NCBI GenBank assembly: GCA_963715285.1
Contig: CAVQRU010000002.1
Coordinates: 62,001-126,000 of the forward strand
Origin: Sva-07 sp963715285
GTDB taxonomy: Bacteria; Actinomycetota; Acidimicrobiia; Acidimicrobiales; Ilumatobacteraceae
Direction: 5' to 3'
Length of the DNA: 64,000 nt
The notes under the pieces were generated by a model. It ran no database searches and was not told the origin of the DNA. It saw nothing but the letters and a program-made list of their open reading frames with translations. Position numbers and translations under genes: made by a program. Positions 46,456 to 55,573 of this stretch are shown here, piece after piece; within the stretch, counting starts at the first letter, position 1, and every line of letters begins with the position of its first letter.

Positions 46456-47715
46456 GTGGCCCGGCCCCGACAGATCCTCCACGTCGACATGGACGCGTTC
46501 TTCGTGTCGGTGGAGCTGCGGCGGCGGCCGGAGCTCGCGGGGCAGCCGGTCGTGGTCGGTGGCACGGGTCGGCGGGGCGTGGTGGCGGCGGCGTCGTACG
46601 AGGCGAGGCGCTTCGGTGTGCGCTCGGCGATGCCGTCGGTGGTGGCCAAGCGACGGTGCGCACACGCCGTGTTCCTCCCCGGCGACCATGCGCTGTACAG
46701 CGAGGTGAGCCGACAGGTTCGGGCGATCTTCGACCGGTACACCCCGCTGGTCGAACCACTCTCGCTGGACGAGGCCTTCCTCGATGTCACCGGATCGACC
46801 GGCCTGTTCGGGCCGGCGCTCGAGATCGCCCAGCGGATCCGCTCCGACGTGGCGGACGAGCTCGACCTCACCTGTTCGGTCGGCGTCGCTCCCAACAAGT
46901 TCCTCGCCAAATTGGCCTCGGTCGAGGCGAAGCCGATCGCATCGCCCGCCGGCGTCGAGCCTGGCCCCGGTGTGGTCGTGGTGGCCGACGACGCCATCGA
47001 CGCGTTCCTCGGTCCGCTCCCGGTGGAGCGGCTCTGGGGCGTCGGCCCGGCCACGCTCGACAAGCTCCACCGCATCGGCGTTCGGAGGGTTGCCGATCTC
47101 GTGACGGTCGACCAACGGGTGCTCGCCACGTCGCTCGGCGGATCGCAGGCGCGCCACCTCTCGGCGTTGGCCCGGGGGATCGACGACCGTCCGGTCGAAC
47201 CGGAGCGCGAGGCCAAGTCGATCGGCCACGAGGAGACGTTCGCGTCCAACACGCACTCGGTCGGTGAGATGCGCACGCACCTGATCCGTCTCGCCGATGC
47301 CGTTGCGAGCCGTCTGCGCAGGGCCGACGTGGGTGCGAGGACATTGACGTTGAAGGTTCGGTTCGATGACGGGTTCACGACGATCACCCGGTCGACCACG
47401 TGCCAGGAGGCAATCGACAGTGCCGAGGCGATCGTGGCGATGTTGGAGCCGATCATGGAGGCGATCGACCCGTCGCCGGGTGTTCGGCTCGTCGGCGTGT
47501 CGGGTTCGAATCTCGGCGCGGTGTTCCACCAGCTCACCCTCGACGAGGCGGCCGATGACGCACCGGTGCACGGCGCGACCGACGTTGCGTTGGATCGGAT
47601 CCGCGAACGGTTCGGCGCCGATGCGATCGGCCCGGCGAGCTCACTCCGGGAAGGCAAGGTCCGCAACGTGCAGCGGGGCGGGCAGCAGTGGGGACCGGAC
47701 TCATCCGAGGTGTGA
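46456..47715 (+). CDS. dinB: DNA polymerase IV (Y family)
   Basis: 419 residues from GTG 46456. The palm motifs HVDMDAFFVSVE and EPLSLDEAFLDVT hold the catalytic carboxylates; SVGVAPNKFLAKLAS and the helix-hairpin-helix LWGVGPATLDKLHRIGVRRVADL follow, and the little-finger domain completes the protein. It performs error-prone or lesion-bypass synthesis. It is followed 105 bases later by DUF3040, a neighbour pair I recall from other actinobacteria near the division cluster. Confidence 0.95.
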   Translation: MARPRQILHVDMDAFFVSVELRRRPELAGQPVVVGGTGRRGVVAAASYEARRFGVRSAMPSVVAKRRCAHAVFLPGDHALYSEVSRQVRAIFDRYTPLVEPLSLDEAFLDVTGSTGLFGPALEIAQRIRSDVADELDLTCSVGVAPNKFLAKLASVEAKPIASPAGVEPGPGVVVVADDAIDAFLGPLPVERLWGVGPATLDKLHRIGVRRVADLVTVDQRVLATSLGGSQARHLSALARGIDDRPVEPEREAKSIGHEETFASNTHSVGEMRTHLIRLADAVASRLRRADVGARTLTLKVRFDDGFTTITRSTTCQEAIDSAEAIVAMLEPIMEAIDPSPGVRLVGVSGSNLGAVFHQLTLDEAADDAPVHGATDVALDRIRERFGADAIGPASSLREGKVRNVQRGGQQWGPDSSEV

Positions 47716-47820
47716 TCGGTGACCGAGCCTCCATGCAGCCGACACGGTCGGCTGAAAAGAGTGTCGAAGAACCATCCCCACCGCGTTGAGGATCGGCGCG
47801 GAACGTGCGATGATGTCCGC

Positions 47821-48150
47821 GTGCCTCTCTCCGAGGAAGAACAACGCATCCTGCGACAGATCGAGCAACAGCTCGAACAGGACCCGACGTTCTCCCAACG
47901 CGGCTATCGGGTGTCACGTCGACGCTCGTTGCTGCTGACCTTCGGACTCGTGGTCGGCCTCGTGATCACGATCGGCGGCCTCGCCGTCAACTTCGTCGTC
48001 GCGTTCGCAGGATTCGTCCTGGTGCTCGTGATGGCGATCATGCTCGAGCAGGAACTCCGCCTCCTCGGACGTGAGCGCCTCGGGCAGCTTCCGATCTCGG
48101 CGTGGCTGAGCGGTCGTCGACCCGGTGTCGACGACGACGTCAACCACTGA
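47821..48150 (+). CDS. DUF3040 membrane protein
   Basis: 109 residues from GTG 47821. VPLSEEEQRILRQIEQQLEQDP is the DUF3040 N-terminus (short acidic coil), followed by two membrane helices at about 40-59 and 61-78 and a hydrophilic tail. The family is actinobacterial and of unknown function, often near mraZ and dinB. Its stop codon lies inside an array of 18-bp repeats that also make a terminator. Confidence 0.88.
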   Translation: MPLSEEEQRILRQIEQQLEQDPTFSQRGYRVSRRRSLLLTFGLVVGLVITIGGLAVNFVVAFAGFVLVLVMAIMLEQELRLLGRERLGQLPISAWLSGRRPGVDDDVNH

Positions 48151-48210
48151 CCAGCCGTCAACCGCTGGTCAGACGTCGACCACTGACCAGCCGTCGACCA
48201 CTGACCTGCG
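48139..48210 (+). repeat. four 18-bp tandem repeats overlapping the DUF3040 stop, with terminator hairpin
   Basis: Four units of the type GTCgACCACTGACCAGCC start at 48139, 48157, 48175 and 48193. The second unit is partly inverted (GCTGGTCAG), so CTGACCAGC (48147-48155) pairs perfectly with GCTGGTCAG (48164-48172) as a 9-bp hairpin with 8-base loop. The DUF3040 TGA is within the first unit. Likely a terminator between convergent genes, expanded by slippage. Confidence 0.75.
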
Positions 48211-48228
48211 GTCGTTCGCCGAACGTCG

Positions 48229-50460
48229 TCAGCTCAAGTCGGTGAAGTAGCGGCGCACCCGCTCGGGCAGTGACGCCGAGTCGTGGACTGCCCGATCGAT
48301 CTGTTTGGCCCAGTTGCGGCAGTTGCGCATCGTGCTCGAACCGTAGGTGCCGACGTCGTCGTAGCCGGCCGCCCCCTCGGGACGGAAGGTGGCGGTCGTC
48401 ACGGCGTCGGCGAGCAGCGTCACGGGTCGAGCGACGATCGGGAAGTGGTCGGCGGTCGCTGCGGCCGTCTCGAGGGGCGTCTGCGAGGCCGCCACGGGGA
48501 CACCGACCTCGGCGAGCGATGCCACCGAGTGGCTCCACAGCCGGGCGAGCTGACGCTCGGGCGAGTGCCTGCTCGAACGGTCACGCAGTCGTCTCACCAC
48601 CGGGGGCGCCACCACCACGGCGGCGAGGACGAGCAGCACGAGCGCCCATCGGCCGCGTGTATCGCTCTGGTCGGCGGTCGCCGTCGCGTCGTCAGCGGTG
48701 GAGTCGGCGCCGGTGGGATCGGCGAACTCGTCGGGGATGTTGAGGTCGAGCGGGCCGTCGGTCGGGGTCCGAGCGATCGTGGTCGGTGGCGCCGCTCCCT
48801 CGCCGCCTGCGGTCGCGGACTCCGGCGGCGTCGTGTCCTGCTGTGCTTCGAGACCGGTGTAGTTCTCGGCGCCGGGCGCTCCGCGGCCAGGGGTCGGCTC
48901 GAACCCGACCCAGCCGAGCCCGTCGAACCACACCTCGGGCCAGGCGTGCGCGTTCCGGCCGAGCACCGAGAACGTGCCCGGGGTGACCTCGGTCCCCGAC
49001 GTGAAGCCGACGGCCACGCGCGAGGGGTGCCCGAGGGTTCGCATCATCGCCGCGAAGGTGCCCGCGAACTGCTCGCAGTATCCGATCCGGTCGCGCAGGA
49101 ACGTCTCGATCGCGTTGTTGCCGTGACCCGATTGCACGTCGAGGCTGTAGTCGAACTCGGTCTGGAACCAGTTCTGCAGGGTCCGGGCGGCGTCGTACGC
49201 CGTGGTCGTGCCCGCGGTGACCTGCGCAGCGGTCTCGGCCACCAGGTCGGGAAGATCGTCGGGCAGGCCCGTGTAGATCGGGTCGCCGGCGTCGGTGGAG
49301 GTGGCCGCCGCGAGCGCTGCGGGCTCGAAACGAGGCGAGGCCGACACGACGTCGATCAGGTCGCCCGTCTCGAGGTCGTCGTCGACCGTCACCAGTGTCG
49401 AGGTCTCCGCCACCCAGCGAAGATCGTCGGGACCCGTCGCCTGGAACGGGTCGGGAGCGGCGGGCACCAGCGAGCCTCCGAGGCCGACGATCTCGATCCG
49501 CTGACGGAGCTCGACCGCTCCGGTTCGGGGAGCGGCCAGCGTGCTGTCGGCCGACTGGAGCGGGCGTTCGGGCAGTCGCCACGTGGTGCCGTCGAAGTCG
49601 GGGAGCGCCGACGACCGCCAGTACGACTCGAAGTCGGCGCGCACGCGGAACAACTCGTTGTCGGAACGGTTGGTCAGTCGCGACCGGATGTCGACCAGCG
49701 GGCTGACGACCTCGGTGACCCCGCCGCCGCGGCCGCGGGTCTCGTACAGCGGTGCGGCGTCGGCGCCCGGCAACCGGGGCCCCACGAAGCCGGCAGCGAC
49801 GGCGACGATCACGGCGGTCGCGATCACCGCAGGCCAGACCCGTCGCAGCGGAACCGAACTCGCCGAGCGCTGTGCCGACGGTTGGTGGTACACGCGCAGC
49901 ACCGCAGTCGTGGCCACGCCGACACCGACGAGCGCGATCGTGAGCGAGATGCGCAGCCGGTCGTCGCCGACCGCGCCGATGAAGACGAACAACACCCCGC
50001 CCGGCACCAACGTCTCCGCTCGGGCCAGGGCGCGGAATGCGAACACATCGGCCAGGACGACCGCCAGACCCAACCCGATCGCCGCGAGCACGTCCCATCC
50101 TGCGCCGTACACCACCGGCGCCACCGCCGAGCTGAACTGCTGGCGCACCCCGGTGAGCTCAGCCTGGAACAGATCCCAGGTCGTGCTCGTCGGCAACCCC
50201 CAGGCGAACGTCTCGGGATAGAAGAGGGCGGCGATGGTCCACGTCACGGCGATCGCGCCGAGCGGAACGGCGACCCAGGAACTGATCGAGGTGCGACGCA
50301 GGAGGAGCCCGGTGCCGTGGCCGACCGCGATCAGCACGATCATGTCCGGCAGGAAATCCCACCCCGAGAACACCCGGGCATACCCCGCGGCGGCCGCCAG
50401 TGAGAACGCTGCGACTGCGACAGAAGCGCCGACGTCGCTCGCCCAGGACGGTCGCGTCAC
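48229..50460 (-). CDS. transglutaminase-like membrane protein (TgpA-like)
   Basis: 743 residues from GTG 50460. Six or seven membrane helices fill the first ~220 residues; a large outside domain follows with the papain-like transglutaminase core: catalytic Cys in RIGYCEQFAGTF, His in RNAHAWPEVW, and FEPTPG where most relatives have an Asp before PTP. A Pro/Thr/Ala-rich linker, one more membrane helix (about 603-620) and a cytoplasmic DUF4129-like tail complete it. It is the third member of the widespread MoxR-DUF58-transglutaminase operon, presumed to work at the envelope. It overlaps the DUF58 gene by four bases. Confidence 0.88.
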   Translation of the reverse strand: MTRPSWASDVGASVAVAAFSLAAAAGYARVFSGWDFLPDMIVLIAVGHGTGLLLRRTSISSWVAVPLGAIAVTWTIAALFYPETFAWGLPTSTTWDLFQAELTGVRQQFSSAVAPVVYGAGWDVLAAIGLGLAVVLADVFAFRALARAETLVPGGVLFVFIGAVGDDRLRISLTIALVGVGVATTAVLRVYHQPSAQRSASSVPLRRVWPAVIATAVIVAVAAGFVGPRLPGADAAPLYETRGRGGGVTEVVSPLVDIRSRLTNRSDNELFRVRADFESYWRSSALPDFDGTTWRLPERPLQSADSTLAAPRTGAVELRQRIEIVGLGGSLVPAAPDPFQATGPDDLRWVAETSTLVTVDDDLETGDLIDVVSASPRFEPAALAAATSTDAGDPIYTGLPDDLPDLVAETAAQVTAGTTTAYDAARTLQNWFQTEFDYSLDVQSGHGNNAIETFLRDRIGYCEQFAGTFAAMMRTLGHPSRVAVGFTSGTEVTPGTFSVLGRNAHAWPEVWFDGLGWVGFEPTPGRGAPGAENYTGLEAQQDTTPPESATAGGEGAAPPTTIARTPTDGPLDLNIPDEFADPTGADSTADDATATADQSDTRGRWALVLLVLAAVVVAPPVVRRLRDRSSRHSPERQLARLWSHSVASLAEVGVPVAASQTPLETAAATADHFPIVARPVTLLADAVTTATFRPEGAAGYDDVGTYGSSTMRNCRNWAKQIDRAVHDSASLPERVRRYFTDLS

Positions 50461-51614
50461 GACGCCGACTCCATCAGATCGACCCGACCGCGGCCCGCGA
50501 GGGTCTGCCAGGATCGAACGAAGTCGTCGTCCGACCTGGCACTGACGCGCAAGCCGCCGACCGGCACCTCGTCGGTGGCGACGAGCAGCGCCGTGACCGT
50601 CGGGTCGACGATCGAGCGTGCGGTTCGCCAGGCGGGTCCATCGGGGGATCCGGTGATCACGACGGTCAGCCCGAGGCCGTCGCCGGTCTCCCGGTCGAGG
50701 GTCGCCATCGGTGCAGCACTCGGCTCGATGCGGGCGAGCACCCGCGAGGTGTGAATGCCCACCTCGGGGCCCCGAAGGTCGATCCCGCCGCACGTGACGA
50801 ACCGCGTCGACAGTCCCGAGCGCACCGCACTGGTCACGAGACTCGCCGCTGCCGTCACCCCGCGTTCGAAGGCGGCAGCGTCGCTGTGAGCGCCGGGCGA
50901 GGCATCGAACACCACGGTGCACCGATGGAGGCCCTCGACGGTGTACTCCTTCACCATCAGGGCGTCGGAACGCGCCGATGCCCTCCAGTGGATGCTGCGC
51001 GGTTCGTCACCGTCGGCGTACTCGCGCAACCCGTGGAACTCGCCCGGACCGAGTCGGCGGGCCTTGTCGAGCAGCGCGTTGCCGAGCGCACCCTGACCGA
51101 GTTGCGGCATGTCGAGTGCGAACGCTCGCGGGGCGACCACCACCTCGTCGGTGCCGGCCGCCAGGCTCGCGGTACGCGCGATGCCGAGGGGATCGCGGAG
51201 TTCGGCCTCGAGTGGCCCGAGCACGATCACACCGCGCACCGCACTGGGCAGTGAGTACCCCGTCGTGCTGTGCTGATCGCGTGCCATCGGTTCGATCGGC
51301 AGGCGAGCGGTGTGGTCGGCGCCCATGGTGCGCCTGACCGACTCGCACAACACGAATGCCGCCGAGCGGATCGATCCCCGGTGGTGGAGGTGCAGGTCGA
51401 CCCGCCCGGTGTCGCCGGCGACGAGCACTGCGGGATGGATCCACCGGGTGGCTTCGATGCGCGGGCGGCGCAGGTTGACGTAGGCGAGCGCCACGACCAC
51501 CGCGGCGAAGCAGCCGGCGCCGATCACGAACAGTTCGATCACACCGAACACCCGCCCGATGGCGACCGCGAGCACTCCGGCGACCAGGAGCACGAACCCC
51601 TGCCGGGTCAGCAC
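50457..51614 (-). CDS. DUF58 protein
   Basis: 385 residues from GTG 51614, 17 bases after the moxR stop. Two N-terminal membrane helices (about 4-42) are followed by a domain ending in the DUF58 signature REYADGDEPRSIHWRASAR and a degenerate VWA-like C-terminal part (VVFDASPGAHSD). DUF58 proteins pair with MoxR ATPases and are thought to be their membrane-bound partners. Frame analysis allows no better in-frame start near the end of moxR. Confidence 0.88.
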   Translation of the reverse strand: MLTRQGFVLLVAGVLAVAIGRVFGVIELFVIGAGCFAAVVVALAYVNLRRPRIEATRWIHPAVLVAGDTGRVDLHLHHRGSIRSAAFVLCESVRRTMGADHTARLPIEPMARDQHSTTGYSLPSAVRGVIVLGPLEAELRDPLGIARTASLAAGTDEVVVAPRAFALDMPQLGQGALGNALLDKARRLGPGEFHGLREYADGDEPRSIHWRASARSDALMVKEYTVEGLHRCTVVFDASPGAHSDAAAFERGVTAAASLVTSAVRSGLSTRFVTCGGIDLRGPEVGIHTSRVLARIEPSAAPMATLDRETGDGLGLTVVITGSPDGPAWRTARSIVDPTVTALLVATDEVPVGGLRVSARSDDDFVRSWQTLAGRGRVDLMESAS

Positions 51615-51630
51615 GACGGCCGCCGGTGCA

Positions 51631-52635
51631 TCACCGCGGCACCGGCACCGGGACGGCGTCGAACACTTCGCTGATCGCGTCGGCGGCCGACAGCTGAGAC
51701 CCGTGCTCGGATCGGACCACGATCCGATGACACAGCGAGGCATGAGCGACCGCTTTGACGTCGTCGGGCGTCGCGTAGTTGCGCCCTCGCGCCGCAGCGT
51801 GCGCTCGCGATGCGGCTGCGAGCTGAAGGGTGGCCCGGGGGGACAACCCGAGCTCGATCGAGGGGTGGCGACGGCTCGTCTCCGCGAGGTCGACCAGATA
51901 CGACTTCAGCGCCCGGGCGACGTGGACCCCTCGGACGGCGGCGATCATGCCGCGGATCTCCTCGGCCGACACGACCGGCTCGAGCGATGCGAGGGCGCCG
52001 GCCGAGCCCTGCGAGTCGAGCATGTCCATCTCGGCGGCCCGGCCCGGGTAACCGATGGCGATACGCAGCAGGAACCGGTCGAGCTGGCTCTCGGGCAGCC
52101 GGTACGTGCCCTCCTGGTCGATCGGGTTCTGCGTCGCGATCACCATGAACGGTGGTTCGAGCGGACGGCTCCGTCCGTCCGCGGTGATCTGACGTTCCTC
52201 CATCGCCTCGAGCAGGGCCGACTGGGTCTTGGGTGACGCACGGTTGATCTCGTCGGCGAGCACGATGTTGGCGAACAGCGGGCCGGGTTCGAAGTTGAAC
52301 GTCTCGGTCGAGCGTTGATACACGCTGACTCCGACGAGGTCGGTCGGGAGGAGGTCGGGGGTGAACTGGATCCGCTTCCAGCTGCAGTGGATCGATGCCG
52401 CGAGCGCCTTGGCGAGGCTCGTCTTGCCGACGCCGGGGACGTCCTCGACCAACAGATGGCCCTCGGCGAGCAGGCACATCACGGCGAGCTCGATCGTGTC
52501 GACCTTGCCGCGCAGCACTTGGGCGACGTTGGCCGTGATCGCGTCGAACAGGTCGGCGAAACCGCGTAGGGGTGCAGACTGGCTGGGGTCGTCCGTCATC
52601 GTCGGCACTCCGTCGTCGGCGATCTCGATGCTCAC
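51631..52635 (-). CDS. MoxR-family AAA+ ATPase
   Basis: 334 residues from GTG 52635 (ATG 52599 is an alternative). Walker A EDVPGVGKTSLAKAL, Walker B NIVLADEINRASP, sensor 1 VIATQNPIDQEGTYRLPE and arginine finger QLDRFLLRI are all present. MoxR ATPases act as chaperones for VWA/DUF58 partners; here the following genes encode DUF58 and a transglutaminase-like protein. The operon faces away from the ROK gene with a 30-base spacer. Confidence 0.95.
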   Translation of the reverse strand: MSIEIADDGVPTMTDDPSQSAPLRGFADLFDAITANVAQVLRGKVDTIELAVMCLLAEGHLLVEDVPGVGKTSLAKALAASIHCSWKRIQFTPDLLPTDLVGVSVYQRSTETFNFEPGPLFANIVLADEINRASPKTQSALLEAMEERQITADGRSRPLEPPFMVIATQNPIDQEGTYRLPESQLDRFLLRIAIGYPGRAAEMDMLDSQGSAGALASLEPVVSAEEIRGMIAAVRGVHVARALKSYLVDLAETSRRHPSIELGLSPRATLQLAAASRAHAAARGRNYATPDDVKAVAHASLCHRIVVRSEHGSQLSAADAISEVFDAVPVPVPR

Positions 52636-52665
52636 GGCGGGAAGGGTAGACGCACCGGGCGGAAC

Positions 52666-53556
52666 GTGACAGTCGGACTAGGTTCGTTCTCCGTGAGTTT
52701 CGAAGGCGGAACGGTGCTGTCGGTGGTGGTCGACCCGGAACGCCTGGCCGCAGGCATCGTCGACGCCAACGGCGAGGTGCTCGTTCGCGATCGCGTGGGT
52801 GCGCCCGGGCGCGAGGTGTGGCGGTCGTTGGAGCAGCTCGTCGGACGTGTCCTCGCGGCCAGACCCGACGACGTGACCCCGCCGGTGGCGGTGGGTGCGA
52901 GCTGCGCCGGTCCGATCGACCAGGCGGCAGGGTCGGTGACTCCCACGCTGGTGCCGGCCTGGTCGGCATTCCCCTTGCGCGACCACCTCCACGACCTCAC
53001 CGGGCTGCCGGTGCACCTCGACACCCTCGCCGGCGCGGCGGCCACGGCCGAGCGATGGGTCGGCGAGGCGGTCGACGTGCCGAGCTTCCTGCTGATGCTG
53101 CTCGACCAGTCGATCGAGTCGGCGTGTTTCGTCGACGGGCGCCGACTGTGGGGAGGGCACGGCAACGCCGGGGCGCTGGCTCACGTGAACGTCGAACCCG
53201 GCGGCGCCACCTGTTCGTGCGGTGCGGCGGGCTGCCTGAACGCCTACGCGTCGAAGGCGGCGCTGGAGACCGAGATGAACCGGCCGATGCGGCGGGCGAC
53301 CCCGTCGATCATCGAACGCACGGGGATCATGGTGGGTCGAGCGATCGCGTCTGCGGCGGCGGTGTTCGACGTGTCGACCTTCTTCGTTGCGGGAGCGGTG
53401 GTCGACACCTTCGGTGATCCGTTCCTCGACATCGTGCACCGCGAGGTCGCATCTCGCTCTCGTCTCGACCACCTGGCCGGACTCCGTGTCGTCGAGTTGT
53501 CGGGCTTCAACCAACCTCTCGTCTCGGCTGCCTCGGTCGCGATCCGAGCCGAGTAG
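52666..53556 (+). CDS. ROK-family protein with degenerate active site
   Basis: 296 residues from GTG 52666; GTG 52693 is an alternative. The fold is ROK: VAVGASCAGPIDQ in the N-half and the zinc motif TCSCGAAGCLNAYAS. However, the N-terminal DxGGT phosphate loop is replaced (VVVDPERLAAGIVD), and the usual NDANAA catalytic block reads LDTLAGAAATAE, so the aspartate that activates the sugar hydroxyl is shifted or lost. It may bind sugar without phosphorylating it. It reads away from the moxR operon and is followed by an acyl-CoA dehydrogenase gene ten bases later. Confidence 0.78.
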   Translation: MTVGLGSFSVSFEGGTVLSVVVDPERLAAGIVDANGEVLVRDRVGAPGREVWRSLEQLVGRVLAARPDDVTPPVAVGASCAGPIDQAAGSVTPTLVPAWSAFPLRDHLHDLTGLPVHLDTLAGAAATAERWVGEAVDVPSFLLMLLDQSIESACFVDGRRLWGGHGNAGALAHVNVEPGGATCSCGAAGCLNAYASKAALETEMNRPMRRATPSIIERTGIMVGRAIASAAAVFDVSTFFVAGAVVDTFGDPFLDIVHREVASRSRLDHLAGLRVVELSGFNQPLVSAASVAIRAE

Positions 53557-53566
53557 CCTTTCCGGC

Positions 53567-54787
53567 ATGCAGCCGACCTACACGCCCGAGGCCGAGGCCT
53601 ACCGCGAAAAAGTGCAGGCGTTCCTCGCCGAGAAACTCCCCTCCAACTGGCAGGGCATGGGGGCGCTCGAGGGTGACGAACTCACCCAGTTCGTCACCGA
53701 ATGGCGCAAGACGCTCTACGAGGCCAACTACCTCGCGCCGGGCTGGCCGGTCGAGTACGGCGGCGCCGGCCTGAGCGCCACCGAGCAGGTGATCCTCGCC
53801 GAGGAGTTCGCCAAGGCGGGTGTCGTCACCGGCGGACCCAACGACGTCTTCGGCATCCAGATGCTCGGCAACACGTTGCTGATGTGGGGCACCGAGGAGC
53901 AGAAACAGCACTACCTGCCGCGGATCCTCTCGGGGGAGGACACCTGGTGCCAGGGGTACTCCGAGCCGAACGCCGGCTCGGACCTCGGAAACGTCGGTCT
54001 CAAGGCCGAACTCGACGGCGACGAATGGGTTCTGAACGGGCAGAAGATCTGGACCTCGGCCGGCCACCTCGCCGATCACATCTTCACGCTCGCTCGCACC
54101 GACCCCGATGCGCCGAAGCACAAGGGCATCTCGTTCCTCCTGGTCCCGATGGACCAGCCCGGCATCGAGGTCCGTCCGATCAAGATGATCTCGGGTGACA
54201 GCGAGTTCAACGAGGTGTTCTACACCGACGCCCGCTGCCCGAAAGGTGACGTCGTCGGCGGTGTCAACAACGGCTGGGCCGTCGCGATGTCGCTCCTCGG
54301 ATTCGAACGCGGAGAAGCAGCCGCCACCGGTCCGATCCGCTACCAGGCCGAACTCGACCGGTTGTTCGACCTCGCCCGCGAGCGCGGGGTGGCCGACGAC
54401 CCGATCATCCGTCAGCGTCTCGCGTGGTGCTACTCGAAGGTGCAGATCATGAAGTACCTCGGCCAGCGCACGCTGACGCGGTTCCTCGCCGGCCACCATC
54501 CCGGACCCGACGGGGCGATCTCGAAGCTCTACTGGAGCGAGTACCACCGCACGGTGACCGAGCTCGCCGTCGACATCCTCGGCGCGGACGCGCTGTACAC
54601 CGAGGGGCGCCCACCGTCGTCGGCCTTCCAGACCGACGATCCGGGTGCTGCGAACTCGTCGGCATCGTGGGTGGGCACGTTCCTCAATGCTCGCGCCGGC
54701 ACGATCTACGCCGGCTCGTCGCAGATCCAGCGCAACATCATCGGTGAGATGATCCTGCAGCTCCCGAAGGAACCGAAGCCGGCCTGA
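53567..54787 (+). CDS. acyl-CoA dehydrogenase
   Basis: 406 residues from ATG 53567. CQGYSEPNAGSDLGNV and KIWTSAGHLADHIF are the FAD/substrate blocks of the family, and the C-terminal ARAGTIYAGSSQIQRNII is the usual end. It introduces a double bond into an acyl-CoA, passing electrons to ETF. The subgroup resembles those used for steroid-side-chain or branched acyl-CoAs, but the substrate cannot be set. Ten bases separate it from the ROK gene. Confidence 0.93.
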   Translation: MQPTYTPEAEAYREKVQAFLAEKLPSNWQGMGALEGDELTQFVTEWRKTLYEANYLAPGWPVEYGGAGLSATEQVILAEEFAKAGVVTGGPNDVFGIQMLGNTLLMWGTEEQKQHYLPRILSGEDTWCQGYSEPNAGSDLGNVGLKAELDGDEWVLNGQKIWTSAGHLADHIFTLARTDPDAPKHKGISFLLVPMDQPGIEVRPIKMISGDSEFNEVFYTDARCPKGDVVGGVNNGWAVAMSLLGFERGEAAATGPIRYQAELDRLFDLARERGVADDPIIRQRLAWCYSKVQIMKYLGQRTLTRFLAGHHPGPDGAISKLYWSEYHRTVTELAVDILGADALYTEGRPPSSAFQTDDPGAANSSASWVGTFLNARAGTIYAGSSQIQRNIIGEMILQLPKEPKPA

Positions 54788-54791
54788 GCTC

Positions 54792-55067
54792 GTGATCGGG
54801 GTGATCGGGGCGGTGATGCGGCACCCGTCGCTGTGGCCGACGGCGCTGCGGCAGGGGTGGCGGCTCGTTCCCGAACGGTGGTGGACTCGCGCTCCGTTCC
54901 TCCCGCTGCCGTCCCGCGCGTATCTGCACTTCCGGCTCCTGACGCAATACGGTGACATCTCGCATCGTCCGGAGGCCGATGATGTGCTGAACTACCTCCG
55001 ATGGTGTCGCGACTGGCAACGGCTCGACGACTCCCGGTCGGGCCGACCCCACCGATCGAGGAGGTGA
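54792..55067 (+). CDS. small basic protein of unknown function
   Basis: 91 residues from GTG 54792, four bases after the dehydrogenase stop. Trp/Arg-rich (AVMRHPSLWPTALRQGWRLVPERWW), with the later YLHFRLLTQYG and DVLNYLRWCRDW. Coding character and tight spacing on both sides support a real gene. I do not recognise the family; similar short proteins precede HNH genes in related genomes as I recall. Confidence 0.68.
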   Translation: MIGVIGAVMRHPSLWPTALRQGWRLVPERWWTRAPFLPLPSRAYLHFRLLTQYGDISHRPEADDVLNYLRWCRDWQRLDDSRSGRPHRSRR

Positions 55068-55071
55068 CCCG

Positions 55072-55569
55072 GTGCTGAGCGCGCTCGTCCTCAATGCGAG
55101 TTTCGAGCCTCTCAGCGTCGTGTCGGCGCAGCGGGCCACGTGCCTGGTGCTGGCGGACAAGGCCGACGTGCTCGAGGACGCCGGCCGGGTGATCCACTCG
55201 GAACGTCTGAGCATTCCGTGTCCGTCGGTGATCCGGCTGCGCTACATGGTGAAGGTGCCGTACGTCCGTCGTGCCGCGCTGTCCCGGCGGGCGATCTTCG
55301 CCCGCGACGACTACCGCTGTCAGTACTGCGGCGAGCATGCCGACTCGATCGACCACGTCGTGCCCCGATCCAAGGGTGGACCGCACAGCTGGGAGAACGT
55401 CGCGGCGGCCTGTCGGCCGTGCAACCTCGACAAGCGCGACCGGACCCCCGACGAGGCCGGAATGCGACTGGCACGACCATGTCGAGCACCACGGGCCACG
55501 GCATGGGTCGTCGTGTCCGTCGCCGGGGTGCCCGACACCTGGCGCCCCTATCTGCCGCTGGCATCCTGA
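55072..55569 (+). CDS. HNH endonuclease-type protein
   Basis: 165 residues from GTG 55072, with GAGGAGG just upstream. The HNH motif lies at about 80-125: FARDDYRCQYCGEHADSIDHVVPRS, then SWENVAAACRPCNLDKRD, with the two CxxC zinc pairs. The N-terminal ~75 residues are the domain seen in actinobacterial McrA-like HNH proteins of this length. Such genes are near-universal in the phylum, so it is probably a housekeeping nuclease rather than part of a mobile element. Confidence 0.9.
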   Translation: MLSALVLNASFEPLSVVSAQRATCLVLADKADVLEDAGRVIHSERLSIPCPSVIRLRYMVKVPYVRRAALSRRAIFARDDYRCQYCGEHADSIDHVVPRSKGGPHSWENVAAACRPCNLDKRDRTPDEAGMRLARPCRAPRATAWVVVSVAGVPDTWRPYLPLAS

Positions 55570-55573
55570 CCGC

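Noticed and set aside
48139..48210. Short tandem repeats as a possible CRISPR array
   Set aside because: Units are directly adjacent without spacers and no cas genes are present.
53507..54958. Minus-strand open frame opposite the acyl-CoA dehydrogenase
   Set aside because: Antisense artefact of codon bias; no start signal or domain.
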